Assembly (NCBI GenBank): GCA_016795155.1
Contig: JAEUIE010000029.1
Location: forward strand, 62,001 to 126,000
Direction: 5' to 3'
Source: Planctomycetia bacterium
Lineage (GTDB): Bacteria > Planctomycetota > Planctomycetia > Gemmatales > HRBIN36
DNA length: 64,000 bases
Shown here: piece by piece, positions 33,439 through 40,621 of the stretch
Layout of the letters: every line of letters starts with the position of its first letter
Numbering within the stretch: the stretch's first letter is position 1
Position numbers and translations under genes: made by a program
Notes under the pieces: model-generated
Told to the model about the DNA's origin: nothing
What the model saw: only the letters and a program-made list of their open reading frames with translations
Database searches by the model: none

Positions 33439-34418
33439 CCAGTATGACCTTTCGCGAAGCCATTCGAGCAGCACTGCGAGAAGCTCTGCTTAACGATCCG
33501 AAAGTCTTTCTCTTAGGGGAAGACGTCGGTCGCTACGGTGGTGCATTTGCCTGTAGTAAAGGTTTGTATGAAGAGTTTGGACCTGAACGCATACGGGATG
33601 CTCCACTCTCGGAATCTGGATTCGTGGGAGCTGGTATTGGTGCTGCGATTAATGGTATGCGCCCGATCGTCGAGATTATGACGGTCAATTTCAGTCTGCT
33701 CGCACTCGATCAGATACTGAATAATGCTGCCATACTCCGCCACATGTCGGGAGGTCAAGTCAGTGTTCCGGTGGTGATTCGGATGTCAACAGGAGGAGGC
33801 CGTCGTGTGGCTGCTCAACATTCCAACAGCCTGGAATGCTGGTATGCTCATATCCCGGGTATTACAGTTTTGGCACCTGCGACGGTAACAGATGCTCGGT
33901 ACATGTTGCGTCAGGCACTTCAGGAGCCTGATCCTGTTTTTATCTTTGAGCATATCATGCTGCTGCCAGTAACTGGTGAAGTAGATGAAACTGCTTCACC
34001 CATGCCGCTGCGGCAGGCAGCCATTCGCCGACCCGGCAAAGATATCTCGCTGATTACCTATGGTGGATCGCTCCCCAAAGTGATGAAGTCAGCTGAGACG
34101 CTATCCAAACAGGGTATTGATGCTGAAGTGATTGATCTTCGAGTGCTGCGTCCATTGGACATGAAAACGATTCTTCAATCCATTTCCAGGACACACCGTG
34201 CGGTAATAATCGATGAAGGGTGGAAAACAGGTAGCCTTGCAGGAGAGATCAGCGCGCAGATCATGGAACAAGGTTTCTACGATCTCGATGCCCCTGTTGC
34301 TCGTATCTGTTCAGCCGAGGTGCCTATACCTTATGCCATGCACCTGGAGGATGCAGCACTTCCTCAGTCTGAAACGGTAGTCAAAACTGTTGTGGAGATA
34401 ATGAATCGTCATGGCTGA
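33435..34418 (+). CDS. 2-oxoacid dehydrogenase E1 beta subunit (pyruvate / acetoin type)
   Basis: This 327-residue partner of the E1 alpha subunit has the N-terminal transketolase-like pyrimidine domain, with [39 protein letters not shown] and [19 protein letters not shown]. The C-terminal domain includes [33 protein letters not shown] and IIDEGWKTG. The usual FDQI / NQ motif appears as [18 protein letters not shown]. The start overlaps the E1 alpha stop by four bases, and the stop overlaps the E2 start by eight. Confidence 0.94.
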   Translation: MTSMTFREAIRAALREALLNDPKVFLLGEDVGRYGGAFACSKGLYEEFGPERIRDAPLSESGFVGAGIGAAINGMRPIVEIMTVNFSLLALDQILNNAAILRHMSGGQVSVPVVIRMSTGGGRRVAAQHSNSLECWYAHIPGITVLAPATVTDARYMLRQALQEPDPVFIFEHIMLLPVTGEVDETASPMPLRQAAIRRPGKDISLITYGGSLPKVMKSAETLSKQGIDAEVIDLRVLRPLDMKTILQSISRTHRAVIIDEGWKTGSLAGEISAQIMEQGFYDLDAPVARICSAEVPIPYAMHLEDAALPQSETVVKTVVEIMNRHG

Positions 34419-35574
34419 TTTCATCATGCCGAAACTGGGATCAGATATGACCGCAGGCACCCTGGTTGCCTGGCGAAAGAAAGTTGGTGATACACTCCAG
34501 CGTGGCGATATCATCGCTGAAGTTGAAACCGAAAAGGGTACCATCGAAGTTGAGTGTTTTACCAGCGGAGTGCTGACTAAACTCATCGTGCAACCAGGCG
34601 AGAAGGTCGAGGTAGGGGCCATTCTCGCCATCATTGATGATGGAATATCTTCACCCAACGCAGCTACAGTGCCACCAGTGCCAGCTTCGATCAAGCCACC
34701 TGAGAGTAAACCATCTGACTTCGTTCGAGTACAAACACCCCCCGATGCAGGTAATCGTCAAAGAATATCACCAGCAGCACGGGAGTTGGCAAAAAAACTC
34801 CAGGTGGATGTGTCAGTTCTTCAAGGAACGGGGCCGCAAGGCGCTATAACACGAGAAGATGTGGAACGAGCCGCGTCAGCATCTGTGCCTGTTGCACCTA
34901 AAGAAGATCGGCAGGCCAGGCTGCGTGAAACGATTGCAGCAGCCATGTCTCGATCAAAACGTGAGATACCACACTACTATCTGGCCACGACCATCGATTT
35001 GCAGTCAGTCATGACTTGGCTCGCTGAGGAGAATGCAAAGCGTCCTCCCACGGAACGTCTGCTTGCCATTGCGTTGCTCATTAAGGCTGTTGCCCTGGCA
35101 TTGAAGGTTACGCCGGAATTGAATGCCACCTGGGACGGAACCAGGGTGCAACTGAAAAATGAAATTCACACCGGTGTTGCTGTCGCACTTCGAAAGGGCG
35201 GCCTGATAGCTCCTGCTGTTCATCATGCTGACCAACTGACTGTAACTGAACTCATGACCAGAATTCGTGATCTTGTCAATCGCGCGAGAGCTGGAACGTT
35301 GCGCAGCTCAGAACTGGCTGATCCAACCATTACTGTGACCAATCTGGGAGAGCAGGGGGTTGAGTCTGTATACGGTGTCATCTATCCACCACAGGTTGCG
35401 ATTGTCGGATTCGGCAAAATAGTGGAAAGGCCCTGGGTAGTTGACGGGCAACTGGTGGTTCGGCCAGTCGTCACAGCTACGCTGGCTGCAGATCATCGCG
35501 TGAGCGATGGACACAGTGGAGGGCGCTTCCTTTCTGCCGTCGATAAACTGTTACAGGAGCCAGGCAAATTATGA
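34411..35574 (+). CDS. 2-oxoacid dehydrogenase E2 (dihydrolipoamide acyltransferase)
   Basis: The 387-residue protein has one N-terminal lipoyl domain with the lipoylation site Lys42 in [11 protein letters not shown], and a Pro-rich linker. A peripheral-subunit-binding domain follows near 117-150 ([20 protein letters not shown] then [16 protein letters not shown]). The catalytic acyltransferase domain ends with [18 protein letters not shown], where H-R-x-x-D-G is the active site. It transfers the acyl group from lipoamide to CoA. It is short for an E2 because of the single lipoyl domain. No E3 lies in this operon, so a shared lipoamide dehydrogenase from elsewhere must serve it. It overlaps the ACP gene by ATGA. 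Confidence 0.93.
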   Translation: MADFIMPKLGSDMTAGTLVAWRKKVGDTLQRGDIIAEVETEKGTIEVECFTSGVLTKLIVQPGEKVEVGAILAIIDDGISSPNAATVPPVPASIKPPESKPSDFVRVQTPPDAGNRQRISPAARELAKKLQVDVSVLQGTGPQGAITREDVERAASASVPVAPKEDRQARLRETIAAAMSRSKREIPHYYLATTIDLQSVMTWLAEENAKRPPTERLLAIALLIKAVALALKVTPELNATWDGTRVQLKNEIHTGVAVALRKGGLIAPAVHHADQLTVTELMTRIRDLVNRARAGTLRSSELADPTITVTNLGEQGVESVYGVIYPPQVAIVGFGKIVERPWVVDGQLVVRPVVTATLAADHRVSDGHSGGRFLSAVDKLLQEPGKL

Positions 35575-35828
35575 ACGCAGATGAGATCAAGGCGATTGTC
35601 TTTCAGCAACTGTGTGCTGTTGCTCCGGAAACAGAACCATCTCAGGTTCAGCTGCAACAGAACTTACGGGATCAACTCGACCTGGACTCGGTTGATTTCC
35701 TGAACTTTATCATTGGACTACATAAACAGTTCAAGATCGACATCCCTGAAAAGGACTATCCCCAGCTCATGACGATCGAGAGCTGTGTCAGTTATTTGTC
35801 CAAGAAACAATCGAGCGCAACAACCTGA
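35571..35828 (+). CDS. Acyl carrier protein in the 2-oxoacid dehydrogenase operon
   Basis: This 85-residue acidic protein has the phosphopantetheine attachment motif LDLDSVDFLNFI (Ser40) and the four-helix ACP pattern. It is not the fatty-acid ACP of the fab cluster, since it lacks fab neighbours. The ATG overlaps the E2 stop (ATGA), so it is made with E2. It may receive an acyl group derived from the complex or be loaded by the synthetase at 29546; both are inference. An ACP as the last gene of an E1-E2 operon is uncommon and its use is not established to my knowledge. Confidence 0.88.
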   Translation: MNADEIKAIVFQQLCAVAPETEPSQVQLQQNLRDQLDLDSVDFLNFIIGLHKQFKIDIPEKDYPQLMTIESCVSYLSKKQSSATT

Positions 35829-35846
35829 TAGTTCAAGAGCGAGGCT

Positions 35847-35970
35847 TTAACTTATCAGTTCCTTGATGGGATCGCCGTTCACCAGATATTGAGGACGACC
35901 GGTTGGATCATTGATGGTGACTTTGGTCGTGTCAGTTCCCATGACGTGGTACATATCCCCGCCTTCTCTT
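35847..35970 (-). pseudogene. C-terminal remnant resembling a DUF1501 protein
   Basis: On the minus strand a short frame between a TGA and the TAA at 35847-35849 reads DMYHVMGTDTTKVTINDP followed by TGRPQYLVNGDPIKELIS. The pattern G-R-P-x-x-L-V-x-x-G-x-P-I-x-E-L near a C-terminus is typical of planctomycete DUF1501 proteins. The remaining 400 or so residues are absent. The short similarity makes the call tentative. Confidence 0.45.
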
Positions 35971-35994
35971 CATTTGCGTTTCAAACGATACGTT

Positions 35995-36237
35995 TCAGGT
36001 CTTGACCATCATTCCGCTTTCTCCGGGGTGGGCAAAGAGTAATTGCTGAGCAGAGATGCAAATACCGTGGAGCTGCAGCGGAGCATGGCAGAACAGCATC
36101 ACCAGGCACAAAAAGTACAGCAAGCCCTCCAGCACTTTGGGCCAGGGGCGACCGGTAACTGCCTGCTAGCAGCAGCGTCACGATCGTGATCATCCCCACG
36201 CGGCCAGTCGGAAAATCCGATTTCTGTTCTTTGCCAT
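35995..36237 (-). pseudogene. Small membrane-protein gene with two compensating frameshifts
   Basis: A strong ribosome site (AGGAGG, nine bases before the ATG at 36237) starts MAKNRNRIFRLAAWG and then meets TGA. The adjacent frame continues with MITIVTLLLA. The original frame resumes after a TAG with TGRPWPKVLEGLLYFLCLVM and ends ...HPGESGMMVKT at a TGA. Together these would make about 80 residues with two hydrophobic segments. Three in-frame stops fall within about 30 bases, which fits a pair of small indels. The family is not recognised. From 36254 to 36460 I see nothing. Confidence 0.4.
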
Positions 36238-36460
36238 GGAAGTTTGCCTCCTAGAAAAGTAGTCCGCATACCCTTAACCCACCTGATGTTTGACTCAAGA
36301 TCAACTTGAGCTTTGCGCGCAGGGAAGGATATCCCGCGAATCATCTCACATATCCAACGTGTCGAGGAAGCGTAGTTGATTCACCTTAAATCATTTGCAT
36401 TGATAGGATTAATAAAATAGAGTTACTTGTCCTCTATCTCCTTTTCCTTGCCTTCCTCTG

Positions 36461-37645
36461 TTGGTAAATACTGTGGTTGCGATCAACGTAGTGCTGGTGG
36501 GTGTCCCCGACGATGTATTCCAGGATGTTCAGAGGGTGCTGGACAAGTTTGAAATTGCAGTTCAAGGTAGATACTCGAATGCTGAGGAATTGCTGGAACA
36601 GAAAAAACAATTGAGCTCACAACGGATTCTGCTGATCGCTCAGGCCAACCAGGCTTCCGATGCCCAGCATATTCAACAACTGCATGACACATTTCCAGGC
36701 TGGCCGATAATTGCCCTGATTCAGGAGAAATCTGAACCTAACCTGATCCTGGCGGTGAACCGGGCCGGTGCCGATCAAATTGTCACGATTCCCATGCATG
36801 CCGATGATCTGGAAGCAGCCCTCAGTCTGATTCATCAGCGGTTCGTCAAACAGGTGCCAAACTCCACCGTCATCTCCATCTCCGGCAGTGTTGCAGGGTG
36901 TGGCGTTTCCACACTGGCACTGAATCTCGCTGATATCATTGCTCATGATTATCGCCAGCATACCCTGCTGATCGAAACGGCGCAACAGATGGCGACCCAG
37001 GCCATCAATCTGAATATCCGCCCACTTACGACGGTGACAGATCTTCTGATCGATGAGGGTTCACTGGACGCTACCCGCATCAAGAAAGCAGTGATTCATG
37101 TCGATGCCCGCTTTGATGTGCTGGCAGGGCCCATGGACATTACTGCTGCAGGCACTGCGCTCAAGGGCATGCCGAAACTGATTCACGCAGCGCGCGAGAT
37201 GGCAGATGCACTCGTGATTGATGTCATGGCCAACTTCGATGACACCCATTTTCAAACGCTCTGGTCCTCCGATCAGATTCTTCTGGTATTGGAACAGACG
37301 ATACCTTCCATTCGAGCTGCCAACATGATGAAGGATGCTCTTTTGCGAGCGCGTCCGCCCAAGAAAGTACAGGTCGTCGTCAACAAATATGATCCTGCGA
37401 TCACCAATTACACGGAAGAAGCCATCAAGGAACTGCTGCAGGTGCAGCGGATCCATACCATCCCCGATGATCGCAAGCATGTGCTGCTCGCTGCCGCTGA
37501 AGGCAAGCCACTGAGAAAACTCGATGGCAACCTGCCCATTGTCAAAGCCATGCGCCAGCTTACGGGCCACCTGCTGGGCTTTGCTGAAACGCACGAGCGA
37601 TCCCACGGTCTGCTCAACCGCCTGACCCGCTTCCTGCATAGCTGA
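36461..37645 (+). CDS. CpaE/TadZ-like pilus assembly ATPase-fold protein
   Basis: The 394-residue protein has an N-terminal receiver-like domain (about 8-125) lacking a clear phospho-acceptor, and then a MinD/ParA-type domain. Its P-loop is SGSVAGCGVSTLALNLA. The signature and catalytic lysines of K-G-G-x-G-K-S/T are missing, as is frequent in CpaE/TadZ. The other strands (LLIETAQQ, ALVIDVMANFDDT, ILLVLEQTIPSIRAANMM, VQVVVNKYDP) fit the fold. TadZ proteins place Tad pilus machinery at the pole. The start is TTG at 36461 (GTG at 36473 possible) with no good ribosome site. It lies 44 bases upstream of the CpaF-type ATPase. Confidence 0.82.
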   Translation: MVNTVVAINVVLVGVPDDVFQDVQRVLDKFEIAVQGRYSNAEELLEQKKQLSSQRILLIAQANQASDAQHIQQLHDTFPGWPIIALIQEKSEPNLILAVNRAGADQIVTIPMHADDLEAALSLIHQRFVKQVPNSTVISISGSVAGCGVSTLALNLADIIAHDYRQHTLLIETAQQMATQAINLNIRPLTTVTDLLIDEGSLDATRIKKAVIHVDARFDVLAGPMDITAAGTALKGMPKLIHAAREMADALVIDVMANFDDTHFQTLWSSDQILLVLEQTIPSIRAANMMKDALLRARPPKKVQVVVNKYDPAITNYTEEAIKELLQVQRIHTIPDDRKHVLLAAAEGKPLRKLDGNLPIVKAMRQLTGHLLGFAETHERSHGLLNRLTRFLHS

Positions 37646-37689
37646 CTATTCTTCAGCTTGTTCACACTTGCAACATCCGGACATTCTCC

Positions 37690-39126
37690 ATGGAACTTCA
37701 GAAGTACATGACCGAAGTGTTCACCAGGATTGGTGAACAGGATACTGACAGGAATAAACATGCCGATAATACGCCAACCACCCCGCAGGTTCCCGAACCG
37801 ACGGCGGAACCTGAAACCGTCATGATGCTGCATCCGGTAGATCCCCAGGACATCTACCAGGTTGCCAAGAAACACCTGCATAAGAAGATCATTCAGCGGA
37901 TCGATCCGGCAGAACTCGAACGCATTCCGGAGCAGTCGCGTCGAACGGAACTGAAGCAACTGGTGGAAAGTATGGTCGAAGCGGATACGCATCCGCTCAA
38001 CCCTCTGCAGCGAGCGACATTAATCGAAGAACTACTGGACGAGATGCTGGGTTTCGGCCCCCTGGAACCCATCCTGCGCGAGCCGAATGTCAACGATATT
38101 CTGGTCAATGGCTGCAACACCATGTTCATCGAGCAGGCGGGGATTCTCAAGGAGATCCCCAATCCCTTTTCCAGCGACAGCCAGTTGATGGAAATTATTC
38201 AGCGGATCATCAGCCGGGTCGGGCGAAGAGTCAATGAAAGTTCGCCCATGGTGGATGCACGCTTGCCCGATGGCTCGCGTTTCAATGCCATTATTCCTCC
38301 TCTGGCGCTCGATGGCCCCCTGGTCAGTATTCGCCGATTTGGCGCCAGGCCGCTTCGCCTGGAGGATCTGCTGAATTTCAAATCACTCACCGGTGATATG
38401 GCCCGTTTTCTGGAAGCAGCCGTGCAGGCCCGTTTGAACATTATCGTTAGTGGTGGCACAGGCAGCGGGAAAACGACGCTGCTGAATACACTGTCGGCCT
38501 ATATTCCGCATCGCGATCGCATCGTCACCATTGAAGACGCCGCTGAACTGCAGTTACAGCAGCGGCATGTCTGTCGGTTGGAATCACGTCCGGCCAATAT
38601 TGAAGGCCGGGGGCAGGTTACTATTCGCGAGCTGCTGCGCAACGCGCTGCGCATGCGTCCGGACCGCATCGTCATTGGCGAGTGCCGTGGCGCGGAAGCA
38701 CTCGATATGCTCCAGGCCATGAATACCGGACATGATGGTTCTCTCACCACTCTCCATGCCAACAGCCCGCGCGATTCCCTGAGTCGACTGGAAACGATGA
38801 TCATGCTGGCCGGGCTAGAACTGCCTATCTCTGCCATGCGGCAACAGATCTGCTCGGCAGTAAATCTGGTGGTGCAGATAGAAAGACTGCCCGGCGGGGC
38901 TCGCAAAATCACCAGGATCACCGAATTGACGGGTATGGAAAGCGAAATTATCACCATGCAGGATCTGTTCATCTTCAAGCAACTCGGTGTCAATGCAGTG
39001 GGCAAAGCCTATGGCCGTTTTGAATGTACTGGCATCCTGCCACATCACTTGCACAAGATTAACGAAGCTGGTATCCACCTGCCCGGAGAAATGTTCCGAC
39101 AACGCATCATGCTGGAAATCAGTTGA
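37690..39126 (+). CDS. CpaF/TadA-type secretion ATPase
   Basis: The 478-residue hexameric motor ATPase of Tad/type IV-like pili has an N-terminal all-alpha region and then GFGPLEPILREPNVNDILVNG. Walker A is VSGGTGSGKTTLLNTLSAYI (Lys near 261). It also has the arginine-rich FGARPLRLEDLL, the Asp box VTIEDAAELQLQ, Walker B-like RPDRIVIGECRGAEALDMLQ, and the His box TGHDGSLTTLHANSPRDSL. All catalytic boxes are intact. No TadB, TadC, pilin or secretin gene follows; the downstream DNA is an IS relic. The pair may be cut off from its original operon or work with components elsewhere. Confidence 0.93.
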   Translation: MELQKYMTEVFTRIGEQDTDRNKHADNTPTTPQVPEPTAEPETVMMLHPVDPQDIYQVAKKHLHKKIIQRIDPAELERIPEQSRRTELKQLVESMVEADTHPLNPLQRATLIEELLDEMLGFGPLEPILREPNVNDILVNGCNTMFIEQAGILKEIPNPFSSDSQLMEIIQRIISRVGRRVNESSPMVDARLPDGSRFNAIIPPLALDGPLVSIRRFGARPLRLEDLLNFKSLTGDMARFLEAAVQARLNIIVSGGTGSGKTTLLNTLSAYIPHRDRIVTIEDAAELQLQQRHVCRLESRPANIEGRGQVTIRELLRNALRMRPDRIVIGECRGAEALDMLQAMNTGHDGSLTTLHANSPRDSLSRLETMIMLAGLELPISAMRQQICSAVNLVVQIERLPGGARKITRITELTGMESEIITMQDLFIFKQLGVNAVGKAYGRFECTGILPHHLHKINEAGIHLPGEMFRQRIMLEIS

Positions 39127-39241
39127 TCCTAGATTTTCCAGACATAACCGAATGCCCACTTGAGCGATTCCACTTCAGTTGATTATTACCGCCTGGGACA
39201 CCAGCTGTCGGCCTCGTGAGGTCTTTAGGGTATCCAACTGA

Positions 39242-39566
39242 GCGGAATCATTTGCTGCCATGGTGCGCGACAAGAAGCAGGTGTCCTTGGGTGCTTGGCT
39301 GCACGAAGCCGAGTGATCCTAGATCCGTGAATTGTGTGCCTTCGCGATAACTCTTCGGCGTGATGAGCAAGCAGTACGTGCCGCTCTATCTCTTCACTGG
39401 ATTAATGGACCCGTCGAAGTGCATGTGAACCGCTTGAAGTTCATCAAGAGTTTGATGTTCGGAAGAGCCAAGTTTGATCTGCTCAAGGCGAGAGTGCTAG
39501 TGCATAAGTAGAAGCAACTGAGTAACGTCGGAAGACTATTGGCTGCACCATACTTGCGGGAGTACC
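39242..39566 (+). mobile_element. ISL3-family transposase relic
   Basis: A frame with internal stops reads AESFAAMVRDKK, VSLGAWLHEAE, then TGA-x-TAG, IRELCAFAITLRRDEQAVRA, ALSLHWINGPVEVHVNRLK, FIKSLMFGRAKFDLLKARVL and stops at 39511. The N-G-x-x-E-x-x-V-N-R-L-K-x-x-K-x-x-M-x-G-R-A block is the C-terminal signature of ISL3 transposases. The following TTGCGGGAGTACC resembles an ISL3 right terminus. Everything before about 39240 has been lost, so the element is dead. Confidence 0.75.
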
Positions 39567-39604
39567 GTAAAAGTGCAGCGCGTGATGGGGTAAAAGTGTA
39601 ACGC

Positions 39605-39772
39605 TTAAGGGTTAAAGATAACCAGCTGGGAATCGCTGTTCACCTGAATGAATCCATTGTTGAGGTAAGTACCGCCGCTGTAGGAATAGTTACCGGTGAG
39701 TACGAGCGTACCGGTGTCAGTCTTGATCAGGCTGCCCATACCGTTAATGTTGCCGACATGGGTTTTCTTTGG
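39605..39772 (-). pseudogene. Fragment of a beta-strand-repeat (PATR) surface protein
   Basis: The minus-strand frame from 39772 to the TAA at 39605-39607 reads INGMGSLIKTDTGTLVLTGN, YSYSGGTYLNNGFIQVNSDS and QLVIFNP. This matches one unit of the repeat found in the gene at 1-3234 (G-T-L-V-L-x-G-x-x-x-Y-S-G-G-T). No start or further repeat remains. It lies between the ISL3 relic and the sigma factor gene at 39918, so a larger surface-protein gene once stood here. Confidence 0.7.
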
Positions 39773-39917
39773 TTACAGGTTGTTGCTCATTGAAGAAGCT
39801 GTAGCCCGATTTGGGCTGAGAATTGTCTAATTTATGATTACAATATTTGATTTCCTCACCAAAACCAATCAGGTATTATGATTGTTGAGAACTTGTCTGA
39901 AATAACAGGATGGATGC

Positions 39918-40475
39918 ATGTTACACACCCCTGTCAGCTTGCTCGATAAGCTGGCAAATCCACAAGCAGAGGAGGCGTGGCATAGGTTTGTTGATCTCTA
40001 CACACCTTTGCTCTATCACTGGGCTCAAAAAATGAGCATTCCAGCCAGTGATATCAGTGATTTAATCCAGGATGTGTACGTGCATCTGCTGAAGGAACTT
40101 CCTGAATTCCAACTGAGTCGCCGTGGCCATTTTCACGGCTGGCTACACGCAGTTTTTAGAAACAAGGCTCTGGAGTGGTTGAGAAAACGCCATAAGCATC
40201 CGATCAATGGTCAACTATCAGATGTATACGGCAGCGAATCGCTTTCTGCTTTGGAAGAATTGGAGTACCGCAAATACCTGACAGAAAGAATTATGCAAAT
40301 CCTGAAAGATTCATTTCCGGAAACCACTTGGAAAGCTTGTTGGGAATCAGTAGTCGCAAATCGTCCAGCTGACCAGATAGCCACTGAGTTGGGAATAACA
40401 ACCAACATGGTTTATTTAGCTAAGTCACGTGTACTTCGACAGTTACGAGAAGATTTAACAGGCTTGCTGGATTGA
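39918..40475 (+). CDS. ECF-type RNA polymerase sigma factor, kinase-linked (pair 3)
   Basis: The 185-residue protein has region 2 (about 20-85, with DISDLIQDVYVHLLKELPEF and FHGWLHAVFRNKALEWLRKR) and region 4 (about 125-180, with FPETTWKACWESVV and the HTH ATELGITTNMVYLAKSRVLR). It shares the E-T-T-W-x-A-x-W signature with the factor at 3342, and both partner kinases carry an N-terminal H-x3-C-x2-C motif. It lies 146 bases before the kinase on the same strand. The giant RHS gene follows the kinase, making that gene the first candidate for its regulon. Confidence 0.88.
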   Translation: MLHTPVSLLDKLANPQAEEAWHRFVDLYTPLLYHWAQKMSIPASDISDLIQDVYVHLLKELPEFQLSRRGHFHGWLHAVFRNKALEWLRKRHKHPINGQLSDVYGSESLSALEELEYRKYLTERIMQILKDSFPETTWKACWESVVANRPADQIATELGITTNMVYLAKSRVLRQLREDLTGLLD

Positions 40476-40621
40476 TTAAATCAGCTTTGATCTGAACTCA
40501 CGCTGCGGTAGTGAAATACTTGGGTGAAGTATTAGATTTTCTGACAGACTTTTCCTAGTCTGCGCATCTTCTGTTGTGATAGCGTGAATTATGTCCTGAT
40601 CTAGATACAGGAAATCAAGTG

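Noticed and set aside
31330-35574. Branched-chain 2-oxoacid dehydrogenase complex inferred from the Leu-type dehydrogenase neighbour
   Set aside because: E1 alpha wording ([10 protein letters not shown]) fits pyruvate/acetoin enzymes better; substrate left open.
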